Source: Ricinus communis (taxonomy: Eukaryota; Streptophyta; Magnoliopsida; Malpighiales; Euphorbiaceae). From it: a DNA stretch of 64,000 nt. The position numbers and the translations under genes were made by a program. Positions 10,801 to 23,826 of the stretch are shown in pieces. The stretch covers positions 11,821,213-11,885,212 of the forward strand of contig NC_063264.1 in NCBI RefSeq assembly GCF_019578655.1. Reading direction: 5' to 3'. The notes below the pieces were generated by a model. It searched no databases. It was not told the origin of the DNA and worked only from the letters and a program-made list of their open reading frames with translations. The stretch's first letter is position 1, and each line of letters opens with the position of its first letter.

Positions 10801-12719
10801 GTAATTTTGCTCGGAGTGTTATTAGGCAAGCCTATGTGAATTTCTCTTTTTTTTAATTAAGTTGGCTCATAAAATTTGAGACTACGAGAGTTGTTGGCCA
10901 GTCAACTCCTCTCCTATTCTTGATTTGACTTTAGTTAGTCATCTTTCTTAATTTATTTATTAATATTTAGTTTCTAGTTTCTTCTTATAGAATGAGAGGT
11001 TTCACATTATGAAAATCACATGCAACCAAATATTTAAGGCAAGTGAACATATTATTTGAGTTTTCTACCTTGCAAAGAATTAAGTTATGGCTATTTTCAA
11101 GAACTTTACGGACTTATGAAGACTCGCAGTAGCGAACTTAGACTTTTCACTCATGTCCTTCCTTTCATTTGTGTTCTTTATCTACCCTTGTGTTTAAATC
11201 AATTCGATTTGAAAAATACGCTTAACTGAATAAAGAACTAGCAATTTCTTTCCTTATCGGGTACGAAATCCTATATATGTTCTCATTCATTTGTTTTTTT
11301 ATTTCTCACTTTCTAATCTATGTCTAGTATGATGGTTTAGTTTTATTTAGCAAGCATAAACATGAATGTTGACTTAAAAAGTGCATAAGCGGCAATTATA
11401 GGCACCTATCCTATGCTTGGATAAATGTGAACAAAGAAAATTAGTTGATCGGATATTGATATCATTCTCCATATGATAGCGGATGAATCTTTTGGAGGAA
11501 AGAGGGAATGCCGAGAATCAAGGCACACCTAATATTTTGATTCAGGATTTACACCCTTTAGGATCTCCATCATTCCTTGTTCCTCTAGGTATGAGGACTC
11601 CTGATGACACAAGGATGGGTATAAAGAGTCATGGTAATGCAATTGACAAGCTTGACCAGAGGTACTGGGATTAACTTAATGAACAAGTAGGATAAGATGT
11701 AAATCCACAAGCGTAAGAGAGAAATCATTTGTTTGCAATTAATCCAAACATAATACAAGTGGTAATATTATATTGTGATGTTTAGGATGCATATAATGAT
11801 GTAATTTAAGTCGGAGTATTATTAGGTAGGCCCACATGAATTTTCACTTGCTTTCATGAAGCTAGCTCATAAAATTTTAGACTACAAAGTTGTTGACCAG
11901 TCAAGTCCTCTCTCGTTCTTGAAATGACTTTAGCTTATTCATCTTTCTTTATTTATTGATTCATATTTATTTTCTAGTTTCTTCTTCTTATGGAATGAGG
12001 GCTTCCATACTATAAAAGATGCAGGCAGCTGAATACTTGAGGCTAATGAGCATATTATTTTAGTTTCTACCTTGTAGAAAATCAAGTTACGGGTTCTTTC
12101 AAGAACTTTGCAGACTTATCAACACTTATGCTAGCGAGCATAGACTTATCGCTCACGTCCTTTCTTTTATGTTCTTTGTTTACCCTTGCGTTTAAATCAA
12201 TTCTATTTGAATTTTATGCTTAGCATTATGGAAAAGAACAAAAAACTTTTGATGTCTTTTCTTATTGGATCTAAAATCCTATCTATATAATCATTTTGTT
12301 CATCTCTTTTGTGCCTCTCTTTCTAATCTCTATATAGTATGATGGTTTGGTTTTATTTGGGAGCATAAACACTGGTGTTGAGTGAAAGCTCATGGAAGTA
12401 GCAATCGTAGGCACTGATCCAATGCTTGGACAAATGTGAAGCAAGAAAATTAGCTGATCAAATATTAATATCATTTAGAGATGAATCATTTGGAGAAAAG
12501 AGGGAACTACAAGAATCTAGGAATAATCAATTTATCCGATTCAAGATTTACACCATTAGGGTCTTCATCATTCCTTGTTCCTCTAAACAAGAGAACTCCT
12601 GATGTCACAAGGATTGATGTAAGGAATCATGGGAACCCATTTGGCAAGCTTGACCGGTGGCATTGGGGCTTAGCTTAATGATCAAGCGGGATGAGATGTA
12701 AATCTACACATATAATGGA

Positions 12720-13170
12720 GAAACGATGTTACTTTCGATTAATCTAAGCGGGAATGAGTGGATTTTGATGCTTAGAGGCATATAATAAAGTATATTAGGC
12801 CAGAGTGTTATTAGGTACGCCCACGTGAATTTCTCCATGTTTTTATTAAGGAACCATGGGAGTGTATTTGACAAGCTTAACTGGTGATATTGGATCGTGA
12901 CTTGGTGATCAAGCAGTATGAGACGTAAATCCACCTACGTAAGGGAGAAATCATGTTCCCTTCGATTAAAAGAAGCGAGAATACGCCCATTTTGATATTT
13001 GGGAGGCATATAATGAAGTAAACTGGGTTGGAGTGTCACTAGGTACGCCTATGCAAATTTTTTCTTGTTTTCATTAAAGGATTATAGAAATGTAATTAAC
13101 AAGCGTCACCGGTGGCATTGGAACATGAAGCAAATCCACCCGCGCGATAGAGAAATCATGTTGCTTTCAA
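12720..13170 (+). repeat. Second set of ~205-230-bp sub-units
   Basis: The same segment as at 7322-7800 recurs near 12725, 12950 and 13154. It explains why two neighbouring landmarks of the ~1-kb unit are about 1425 bp apart here and not about 1000. Confidence 0.7.
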
Positions 13171-13640
13171 TTAATCCAAGCGGGAATGCGTATAATTCTT
13201 AAGTTTGGGATGCATATAATGAAGTAATTTGTTCGGAATGTTATTAGGTAGGCCAATGTGAATTTCTCCTTTCTTTCGTTAGGCTGGCTCATAAAATTTG
13301 GAACTATGAGAGTTGTTGGCCAGCTAACTCCTCTCTGGTTCTTGATTTAACTTTAGTTTATTCATCTTTATTTATTTATTTATTCAAATTTAGCTTATAG
13401 TTTCTTCTTCTTATGAAATGAGGGTTTCGGATTATAAAAATTGCATGCAACTGAATATTTAAGCCTAGTGAGCATATTATCTCAGTTTTCTACCTTGTAG
13501 AGAATTGAGATATGGGTTCTTTCAAGAACTTTGAGGACTTATGAAGACTCGCACTAGCGAACCTAGACCTATTGCTTGCATCCTTCCTTTCTTTTGTGTT
13601 TTTCGTCTACCCTTCTACTTAAAAGCAATTTTATTCTATC

Positions 13641-16600
13641 CTTAAATTATTAGCACTATTATGGGGTTGTTTTCTCAAATTCACAAATATACACGTTTTG
13701 CAAGGTTATTTTCTTATATCGACAAATATACCCCTATTACGGGATTGTTTTCTAATATTCTAAAATTAACCCATTTAAGGGGTTGGTTTCTCATACTCAT
13801 ATATATAGCAAAATTACGGGGTTATCTTCATGGATTGATAAATATCCCCGTATTACAAGGTTTTTTCTAATATTTATAAATATACCCTTCTTACGGGGTT
13901 GTTTTCTCATATTAAAAAATTTACCTCTTCTATGCGGCTGTTTTCACATACTCGCAATTACACTACTTTTATGGGGTTATTTTCTCAGATTCATAAATAT
14001 ACACGTTTTACGGGGTTATTTTCTTATATTGATAAATATATCACTTTTACGGGGTCGTTTTCTCATATTAAATTATTAGCACTATTATGGGGTTGTTTTC
14101 TCAAATTCATAAATATACACATTTTACGGGGTTATTTTCTTATATCGAAAAATATACCCCTAATACGGGGTTGTTTTCTCAAATTCTAAAATTAACCCAT
14201 TTAAGGTTTTGCTTTCTCTTACTCACAAATATACCAAAATTACGGGGCTATTTTCTCCAATTGATAAATATCTCCGTTTTATGGGGTTACTTTCTAATAT
14301 TTATAAATATACCCCTCTTACGGGGTTGTTTTCTCATATTAGACAATTTACCCCTTCTACGAGGCTGTTTTTTAAGACTCGCAATTACACTTTTACGGGG
14401 TTGTTTTCTCAAATTCAAAAATATGCACGTTTTATGGGGTTATTTTCTCATATTGACAAATATACCCCTTTTACGGGGTCATTTTCTCATATTAAATTAT
14501 TAGCACTATTATGGGGTTGTTTTCTCAAATTCATAAATATACACATTTTACGGTGTTATTTTCTTATATCAACAAATATACCCTTTTCACGGGGTTGTTT
14601 TCTCATATTCTAAAATTAACCCATTTAAGGGGTTGTTTTCTCATACTCACAAATATGCCAAAATTTTGGGGTTATTTTCTCCGATTAATAAATGTCCCCG
14701 TAATACGGGGTTGTTATTTCATATTAAAAAATTTACCTCTTCTACGAGGTTGTTTTCTCTGACTCGCAATTACAGTACTTTTACGGGGTTGTTTTCTCAA
14801 ATTCATAAATATACAGGTTTCACGGGGTTTTTTCTTATATTGATAAATATACCACTTTTACGGGGTTGTTTTCTCATATTAAATTATTAGCACTATTATG
14901 AGTTTGTTTTCTTAAATTCATAAATATACACAATTTATTGGGTTATTTTCTTACATCGACAAATATACCCCATTTACGGGGTTGTTTTCTCATATTCTAA
15001 AATCAACCCATTTAAGGATTTGTTTTCTCATACTCACAAATATACCAAAATTACAGGGTTATTTTCTCCGATTGATAAATATCCCCGTATTACGGGGTTG
15101 TATTCTCATATTAAAAAAATTACCCCTTCTACGAGGCTATTTTCTCAGACTCGCAATTATAATATTTTTACGGGGTTGTTTTCTCAGATTCATAAATATA
15201 CACCTTTTACGGGGTTATTTTCTTATATTGATAAACATACCATTTTTACGGGGTCATTTTATCATATTAAACTATTAGCACTATTGTGGGGTTATTTCCT
15301 AAAATTCATAAATATACATGTTTTAGGGCGTTATACTCTTATATCGACAAATATATTCTTTTTACGGGGTTGTTTTCTCATATTCTAAAAATAATCCATT
15401 TAAGAGGTTATTTTCTCATACTCACAAATATACCCAAATTATGGGGTTATTTTCTTCGATTGATAAATATATTCCCATATTACGGGGTTATTTTCTCATA
15501 TGAAAAAATTTACCTCTTCTACGAGGCTGTTTTCTCAGACACTCAATTACACTACTTTTACGGGGTTGTTTTCTCAGATTCATAAATATACACGTTTTAC
15601 AAGGTTATTTTTTTATATCGACAAATATAATCCTATTACGGGGTTGTTTTCTCAAATTCTAAAATTAACCCATTTAAGGGGTTGTTTTCTCTTACTCATA
15701 AATATACGAAAATTACGGAGCTATTTCCTCCAATTGATAAATATCTCTGTTTTACGGGGTTGTTTTCTAATATTTATAAATATACCCCTCTTACGAGGTT
15801 GTTTTCTCATATTAAAAAATTTACCCCTTCTACGAGGCTGTTTTTTAAGACTCGCAATTACACTTTTACGGGGTTGTTTTCTCTGATTCATAAATATGCA
15901 CATTTTATGGGGTTATTTTATCATATTGACAAATATACCCCTTTTACGGGATCCTTTTCTCATATTAAATAATTAGCACTATTATGGGGTTGTTTTCTCA
16001 AATTCATAAATATACATATTTTAGGGCGTTATACTCTTATATCGACAAATATATTCTTTTTACGGGGTTGTTTTCTCATATTCTAAAAATAATCCATTTA
16101 AGAGGTTGTTTTCTCATACTCACAAATATACCGCAATTATGGGGTTATTTTCTTCGATTGATAAATATATTCCCGTATTACGAGGTTATTTTCTCATATT
16201 AAAAAATTTACCTTTTCTACGAGGTTGTTTTCTCAGACACGCAATTACACTACTTTTACGGGGTTGTTTTCTCAGATTCATAAATATACACGTTTTACGG
16301 GGTTATTTTTTTATATCGACAAATATAACCCTATTATGGGGTTATTTTCTCAAATTCTAAAATTAACCCATTTAAGGGGTTGTTTTCTCTTACTCATAAA
16401 TATACTAAAATTACGGGGCTATTTCCTCCAATTGATAAATATCTCCGTTTTATAGGGTTGTTTTCTAATATTTATAAATATACCCCTCTTACGAGGTTGT
16501 TTTCTCATATTAAAAAATTTATCCCTTCTACGAGGCTGTTTTTTAAGACTCGCAATTACACTTTTACGGGGTTGTTTTCTCTGATTCATAAATATGCACG

Positions 16601-19600
16601 TTTTATGGGGTTATTTTATCATATTGACAAATATACCCCTTTTACGGGATCGTTTTCTCATATTAAATAATTAGCACTATTATGGGGTTGTTTTCTCAAA
16701 TTCATAAATATACATGTTTTAGGGCGTTATACTCTTATATCGACAAATATATTCTTTTTACGGGGTTGTTTTCTCATATTCTAAAAATAATCCATTTAAG
16801 AGGTTGTTTTCTCATACTCACAAATATACCCAAATTATGGGGTTATTTTCTTCGATTGATAAATATATTCCCATATTACGGGGTTATTTTCTCATATGAA
16901 AAAATTTACCTCTTCTACGAGGCTGTTTTCTCAGACACTCAATTACACTACTTTTACGGGGTTGTTTTCTCAGATTCATAAATATACACGTTTTACAGGG
17001 TTATTTTTTTATATCGACAAATATAACCCTATTATGGGGTTGTTTTCTCAAATTCTAAAATTAACCCATTTAAGGGGTTGTTTTCTCTTACTCATAAATA
17101 TACTAAAATTACGGGGCTATTTCCTCCAATTGATAAATATCTCCGTTTTATAGGGTTGTTTTCTAATATTTATAAATATACCCCTCTTACGAGGTTGTTT
17201 TCTCATATTAAAAAATTTATCCCTTGTACGAGGCTGTTTTTTAAGACTCACAATTACACTTTTACGGGGTTGTTTTCTCTGATTCATAAATATGCACGTT
17301 TTATGGGGTTATTTTATCATATTAACAAATATACCCCTTTTACGGGATCGTTTTCTCATTTTAAATAATTAGCACTATTATGGGGTTGTTTTCTCAAATC
17401 CATAAATATACACGTTTTAGGGCGTTATACTCTTATATCGACAAATATATCCTTTTTATCGGGTTGTACTCTCATATTCTAAAAATAATCCATTTAAGAG
17501 GTTGTTTTCTCATACTCACAAATATAACAAAATGACGGGGTTATTTTCTTCGATTAATAAATATCCCCGTATTACGAGGTTGTTTTCTCATATTAAAAAA
17601 TTTACTCCTTCTATGAGGCTATTTTCTCAGACTCGTAATTACAATACTTTTACGGGGTTGTTTTCTCAGATTCATAAATATACAACTTTTACGGGGTTAT
17701 TTTCTTATATTGATAAATATAACATTTTTACGGGGTCATTTTCTCATATGAAATTATTAGCACTATTATGGGGTTATTTTCTCAAATTCATAAATATTCA
17801 CGTTTTAGGGCGTTACTCTTATATCGACAAATATGTCCTTTTTACCGGTTGTTTTCTCATATTCTAAAAATAATCCATTTAAGAGGTTGTTTTCTCATAC
17901 TCACAAATATATCAAAATTACGAGTTTATTTTCTTCGATTGATAAATATCCCCGTATTACGGGGTTGTTTTCTCATATTAAAAAATTTACCTCTTCTACG
18001 AGGTTGTTTTCTCAGACTCGCAATTACACTACTTTTACGGGGTTGTTTTCTCAGATTCAAAAATATACACGTTTTACGGGGTTATTTTCTTATATTGATA
18101 AATATACTACTTTTACGGGGTCGTTTTCTCATATTAAATTGTTAGCACTATTATAGGGTTGTTTTCTCAAATTCATAAATATACACGTTTTGCCAGGTTA
18201 TTTTCTTATATCGACAAATATACCCCTATACAGGGTTGTTTTCTCATATTCTAAAATTAACCCATTTAAGGGGTTGTTTTCTTATACTCATATATATATA
18301 CCAAAATTACGGGGTTATTTTCACCGATTGTTAAATATCCCCATGTTACGGGGTTTTTTCTAATATTTATAAATATACCCATCTTGTGGGGTTATTTTCT
18401 CATATAAAAAAATTTACCTCTTCTACGAGGCTGTTTTCTCAGACTCGCAATTACACTACTTTTACGGGGTTGTTTTCTCAAATTCATAAATATACACGTT
18501 TACGGGGTTATTTTTTCATATTGATAAATATATCACTTTTATGGGGTTGTTTTCTCATATTAAATTATTATCACTATTACGGGGTTGTTTTCTCAAATTC
18601 ATAAATATACACGTTTACGGGGTTATTTTTTCATATTGATAAATATATCACTTTTATGGGGTTGTTTTCTCATATTAAATTATTATCACTATTACGGGGT
18701 TGTTTTCTCAAATTCATAAATATACACGTTTTACGGGATTATTTTCTTAAATCGACAAATATATCCCTATTATGAGGTTGTTTTCTCATATTCTAAAATT
18801 AACCCATTTAAGGGGTTGTTTTCTCTTACACACAAATATACTAAAATTTCGGGGTTATTTTCACCGATTGATAAATACCCCCGTATTACAGAATTTTTTC
18901 TAATATTTATAAATATACCCATCTTACGGGGTTATTTTCTCATATAAAAAAATTTACCTATTCTACAAGGCTGTTTTCTCAAACTCGCAATTACACTACT
19001 TTTACGGGGTTGTTTTCTCAAATTCTTAAATATACACGTTTTACTGTGTTATTTTGTTATATTGACAAATATATCTGTTTTACAGGGTCGTTTTCTCATA
19101 TTAAATTATTAGCATTATTATGAGGTTGGTTTCTCAAATTCATAAATATACATGTTTTACAGAGTTGTTTTCTTATATCGACAAATATATCCCCTTTACG
19201 GGGTTGTTTTCTCATATTTTAAAATTAATCCATTTAAGGGATTGTTTTCTCATACTCACAAATATACCAAAATTACGGGCTTATTTTTTTATATCAACAA
19301 ATATACCCCTTTTACGGGGTTGTTTTCTCATATTAAATTATTTGCAGTATTATGGGGTTGTTTATTCAAATTCATATTATACACGTTTTACGAGTTATTT
19401 TCTTATAACGACAAATATTACCCCTTTCGCGGGGTTGTTTTCTCTTACTATAAAATTAGCCAATTTAAGGGGTTGTTTTCTCATACTCACAAATATACCA
19501 AAATTACATGGATATTTTCTCCGATTGACAGATATCCCCGTATTATGGGGTTGTTTTCTTATATTACGATATTTACATTCTCTGTTTTCTTAGACTGTAA

Positions 19601-19956
19601 TTCTGATACTTTTACGGGATTATTTTCTTAGATTCATAAATATGCACATTTTACAGGGTTATTTTATTATATTGACAAATATATCCATTTTACGAGGTCG
19701 TTTTCTCATATTAAATTATTAGCACTATTATGGGGTTATTTGCTCAAATTCATATTATACACGTTTTACGGAGTTATTTTCTTGTATCGACAAATATACC
19801 CCTTTCGCGGGTTTGTTTTCTCTTATTATAAAATTAACCAATTTAAGGGTTTGTTTTCTCATACTAAAAAATATACCAAAATTACAGAGTTATTTTCTCC
19901 GATTGATCGATATCCCCGTATTACGGGGTTGTTTTCTTATATTAAGAAATTTACCC
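13641..19956 (+). repeat. 39-bp satellite array, higher-order, + orientation
   Basis: About 160 tandem monomers of 38-39 bp. Each begins (A)CGGGGTTGTTTTCT or a close variant and continues through CATATT/CAAATT to a variable centre, often ATAAATATACC. Eleven monomer types recur in fixed order. They can be recognised by centres such as ACTCGCAATTACACTAC, ATTAAATTATTAGCACTATT, TCTAAAATTAACCCATTT, ACTCACAAATATACC and CGATTGATAAATATCCCCG. The TTAGCACTATT monomer recurs at about 13650, 14076, 14500, 14885 and 15273, giving higher-order periods of about 427 or 388 bp. Because 39 is 13 codons, frames stay open for several monomers; these are not genes. The array begins abruptly inside a ~1-kb unit and is ended by LTR1. 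Confidence 0.95.
15286..17380 (+). repeat. 698-bp higher-order unit, three near-identical copies
   Basis: Copies 15286-15983, 15984-16681 and 16682-17379 each hold 18 monomers and resemble each other far more than neighbouring monomers do. The variant GGGCGTTATACTCTTATATC recurs at about 15327, 16025, 16723 and 17420, exactly 698 bp apart. This marks a recent local amplification. Confidence 0.88.
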
Positions 19957-22731
19957 TGTCAGGACCACACCCGTGGGCCCGTGACCGGCACTAGGGAATA
20001 GGTAGGCGTAAGGCCACCGAAACCCGTAGTAAGCCTGACACTCACTGACTTAAACAAATCTCATCTCAAATTAATATTATTAAAGCCACAATTTATCTTA
20101 ACAGCTACATTCTACATAAATACTTCGGTCTGCTAGAAAAACTAGGCGAGACCTGAAACTCAGAAAATTTACAACTGATACATCTACTATTACTACTGCG
20201 GAGAATCTAAGATTTACCAATTTACATACCAAATCAAATACATCACCCGATGATGAAGGAGTCGGGTTACTGAATAAGAGTCGCGAGAGGACTAACAGTC
20301 ACGAATCTGAAAAATAGTAAAAATGAGACTGTCAGTCTCGAGAGTGAGTTAAAATCAAATAATCTGGGAACTATTGCATTCTTCTCAGAAAACATAGATT
20401 ATTCAAATCAGTATATCAAACCATGCATGTAAATACCAATCATACTATAATCATACCCTATTAGTTTCTTCACAGAAAATATTAATCATTCGAATCAATA
20501 TATCAACCATGCAAGTAAATACAATCCATATTATAATCATACCATAATAAATAAATAAATGAATAAATAAAAATATATTTTTACTTTTACGGGACGAGTG
20601 GCTCAGTAGAACCCTAACCCCAAATTCTAATAGCCATTTTGGCTCTCTTAATCCAATAAGACTGGCGCCCTGAGAGCAATGCTCGACCAGGGACCTTACT
20701 TCCAGTCTGGTCAATTAAGTATCCAAATAAGCCGGCGCCCCGAGAGCAATGCTCGACCAGGGACCTTACCTCCGGCAATTTACACAAATCAGCCCAGAGA
20801 GCCATGCTCGACCAGGGCAAACCCATAAAAATCTGATTACATGTCCATGATCATTACCGGTGCGCACGCGGTCCTGATGTAACCCATCAGGCGGCATGTT
20901 CTACGAAAGCCACATTTTCCAAAACGCAATCATCACATTTAATAATTATCATTGTTTAATGGAATCATTCAACACATATCGAAATAAAGATTAAAAATTT
21001 AGGATAAGGCTACATGCAATTCGTATCGACCGAATAATAATATCTGTATTATTATAACGTTACTAATAATAATATTTATATTATTTTCAATAATTAATAG
21101 TCCAGTGAAATTATTTACGTTGCGATACTAATAACCATATTATGCATCAACTTTCAAAATAGCATATTAAATCAGACTTAGCAATAGTGCAATGATTAAA
21201 TGACTTTAACTCACAGAATTAGGCGACCTCCTAGCTCTGCTCCGGTGCCTCAGTTGGAGCGAGCCGAACAAACAGATCATCTAATCACGAAAAACAATTT
21301 ATCAAAACGCTGAAACAATCGATCATTAATCCTAGGTCTAGACTCTAAGAATCTCGACTCGGAAGAATTCTACTGAAAATCCGAGAACCTCCCCTACAAC
21401 ACGAACATTACCCCCTGTAAAAGCGGGTCCGGGACTGCCGGAAAAACACTTCAAATATCCAACAATTTAAACAACGGGAGTCGGGTCCCCGAACTTCACT
21501 ATTTCCAGGCTCAGCACAAAAATACGAGGCGAGGCAACCGAGACAATTATTTTGACTCACAAATATCATCAAATAATCAATATAACCCAATAGACACAAA
21601 TTTAAAATCAAAGAATTTCCAAGATCAGCGGCCGGAGAAAATTCAGGGCGCTCGGTCGACTCGCCTGGCCGGAGTCCGATCGACGATCTGGACACACCAT
21701 CGGATTCTGACAGCGTGGCGATCCTCTCTTCCGATTTTTGATCCGACACCCGATCATCCAGGAGAAATTTGCGGACGATCACGGTAGCCGATTTGCAAGC
21801 GGGCCGTTGCCACGAAACCGGTGCCATCGCGAAGCTTGAGCCGAGGAGAGTCGGGATATGTCCTCCGATCGTCCATCCTCTGCCGAAGCTCACCGAAAAC
21901 CAGAAAACACGGTTGCCACCATTTCGCTGAACTCTCTCCTCCGCCACCAAAGGAAGCTCTCCAGGAGGCGATCGCCCGAGATCGGTAGGAAATGGCGGAA
22001 CGGACCTTTGCCACATGTCGCTATTCCGCCTCGCGCTTCGCTCGCCCGCCGCCTCCGTCGACGGCTCGCGCCCTAGAGCTCGCCACCGACGCATGTAGCG
22101 TCCCTCTCTCTCTCTTCCCGGCGCCGCACTCTCTCTCTCTCTCTCTCTCTCTCTTCCTTTCTTCTTCCCCGATTTTCCTTCCTTTCAATATCGACATTAG
22201 GCCCCCGAACTTTTTCTTATTACAATTTGGTCCCTCAACTTCCTTAATTACTTACAATCTCATCCTGCAGAATTCCAATTTAACCCCCAAACTTCTTTTA
22301 TCCTTCAATTAAGCCCCTAACTATTTAATTTGGGCCAAAACCGAATTATTGAAAATACACAATTAAATTAAATAATCAATTTCCAACTCAAAATTTAATA
22401 CTACTAATCAATTATAATACCAATTTTCTCAAAATTCTTTTATAAAAACATCCCTTACAATTTCTATCATAATTTTCCAATATATAATTTTACTTATATA
22501 AATATGCATTTGGGAAAAATTTTGAATAACCAAAATATAATCATTTCTCAAATAATTTACTTGAATAATTTCTTAAAATTTCAAACTAATTGGGTATAGA
22601 AAATAACTCATTTATTTGATTAATATTAAATTTTTCATTAAATCATTTCAAATTAAACCCAATAATAATGAAGCTAAAATTAACTTAAATAAAAACTCAT
22701 TATTAAATATATAAAAATTCCGGGTGTTACA
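19957..22731 (-). mobile_element. Solo LTR (LTR1), 2775 bp, target duplication TACCC
   Basis: On the - strand it starts TGTAACACCCGGAATTTTT and ends in CCTGACA, so the ends are TG...CA. The satellite bases TACCC are duplicated at 19952-19956 and 22732-22736. No internal region, primer site or second LTR adjoins it, so it is a solo LTR. It belongs to the same family as LTR2-4: it shares the CATTCCCTAGTGCCGGTCACGG-like end region, the ATGATGAAGGAGTCGGG block, the GCTCGACCAGGG sub-repeats (about 20681, 20741, 20808) and a GC-rich block near 21620-22090. Long frames in the GC-rich block are not conserved between copies. The mirror arm shows the empty site. Confidence 0.88.
22128..22154 (+). repeat. 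CT dinucleotide microsatellite in LTR1
   Basis: About 13 uninterrupted CT units. It sits at the edge of the GC-rich block, where LTR2 and LTR3 carry a GAA/TTC run instead. Confidence 0.9.
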
Positions 22732-23050
22732 TACCCATTCTACGAGTCTGTTTTCTCATACTTGCAATTACACTACTTTTACAGGGTTATTTGTCAGATT
22801 ATAAATATGCACGTTTTATGAGGTTATTTTTTTATATTGATAAATATACCACTTTTATGGGGTAGTTTTCTCATATTAAGTCATTAGCACTATTATGGGG
22901 TTGTTTTCAGAAATTTATAAATATACACCTTTTACGGTGTTATTTTCTTATATCGACAAATATACCCCTTTTACAGGGTTGTTTTCTCATATTATAAAAT
23001 TAATCTATTTTTTACGATTGATAAATATCCCTGTATTACGGGGTTGTTTT
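22732..23050 (+). repeat. 39-bp satellite segment between LTR1 and LTR2
   Basis: About eight monomers in + orientation. It carries private marks: TTATTTGTCAGATTATAAAT near 22788 and a fusion of two monomers at TTAATCTATTTTTTACGATT near 23005. Both marks also occur, inverted, at 42257-42560. Confidence 0.92.
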
Positions 23051-23799
23051 TGTAATACCTGAAATTTTCCATTAATAATGATAATATTAATAATAATTAA
23101 TAAATGAGTTTTTATTTTTTATTTGGTTTAATTGAAATTATTTAAATGGAATTCTGAATTTTAATGCTAGACAAAGAAGGGAGTTATTTTCTATATCCAA
23201 TTAGTTTGATTTTTAAGAAATTAGTTAAGTCAATTCTTTGAAAAATGGGTTATATTTTCGGTCATTCAATTCTTTTCCAATATGAATATATAAATTAATT
23301 TCTATATTGAAAGTTATGAAACAATTAGTAAAGGATATGTTATAAAAGAATTATTGGGGAAAAGGACATTTTAATTAGCTAATGGTGCTAAATTTTAATT
23401 GAAAAATATTTAGCAATTGATTAATTAAATTAATTGTGTTAGGATTAAATTAGAAATTTATTTTGGAATAAGGATTAAAAATATAATTTTATTAATATGG
23501 GATTTTAATGAAAATTTGTATGTTTGGTATTTTTATAATTAAATATGTCGGCAAGGGCTTTTTGGTAATTTTACATTTAAAAGCAACGATAAATAAGTGA
23601 TTATATATTTTTAATAATTCTAATTTGGCCCAAATTAAATAGTTAGGGGCTTAATTGAAAAGCTAAAGAAAAGTTTAAGGGTTAATCGAAAATTTTGCAG
23701 GATAAAATTGTTAGTAATTAAAAAGTTAAGGGACTAAATGGTAAGAAAGAAAAGTTCAGGGACCAAAAGTCGATATGGAAGGAAAGGGAAAGAAAAGAA

Positions 23800-23826
23800 A
23801 GAAGAAGAAGAAGAAGAAGAAGAAGG
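23800..23826 (+). repeat. GAA trinucleotide microsatellite in LTR2
   Basis: Nine GAA units. The inverted counterpart in LTR3 is a longer TTC run at about 41494-41529, so the length changed after the duplication. Confidence 0.9.

Larger units (their letters stand above)
6875..13640 (+). repeat. Tandem array of a ~1-kb unit
   Basis: About six diverged copies of a non-coding unit. The landmark GGAGGAAAGAGGGAACG and its variants recur near 8535, 9475, 10490, 11495 and 12490, a spacing of 940-1010 bp. A second landmark, TTCAAGAACTTTGCAGACTT, recurs near 8133, 9322, 10080, 11095, 12093 and 13518. Irregular spacings (about 755, 1190 and 1425 bp) come from extra ~205-240-bp sub-units at 7320-7800 and 12720-13170. 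All copies from 7283 on read in + orientation; 6875-7261 is inverted. The last copy is cut at 13640, where the 39-bp satellite starts. I do not recognise the family, and no frame is conserved between copies. Confidence 0.8.

Noticed and set aside
11483..11674. 63-residue frame resembling one at 12481-12678
   Set aside because: Both come from the same segment of the ~1-kb tandem unit. The other copies carry stops and frameshifts there, so it is shared ancestry of the repeat and not a gene family.
13641..19956. CRISPR-like appearance of short regular repeats
   Set aside because: There are no unique spacers: variable parts recur in fixed order, the composition is plant satellite, and the window is eukaryotic.
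20451..20826. Frames with repeated RSLVEHCS residues in LTR1
   Set aside because: They are created by the GCTCGACCAGGG sub-repeats and have no conserved start or length in the other LTRs.
21408..22094. 228-residue frame on the - strand in LTR1
   Set aside because: It lies in the GC-rich block of a solo LTR. The homologous stretches of LTR2 and LTR4 have stops or need other frames, so only nucleotide similarity is conserved (for example the part reading GGHIPTLLGSSFAMAPVSW).
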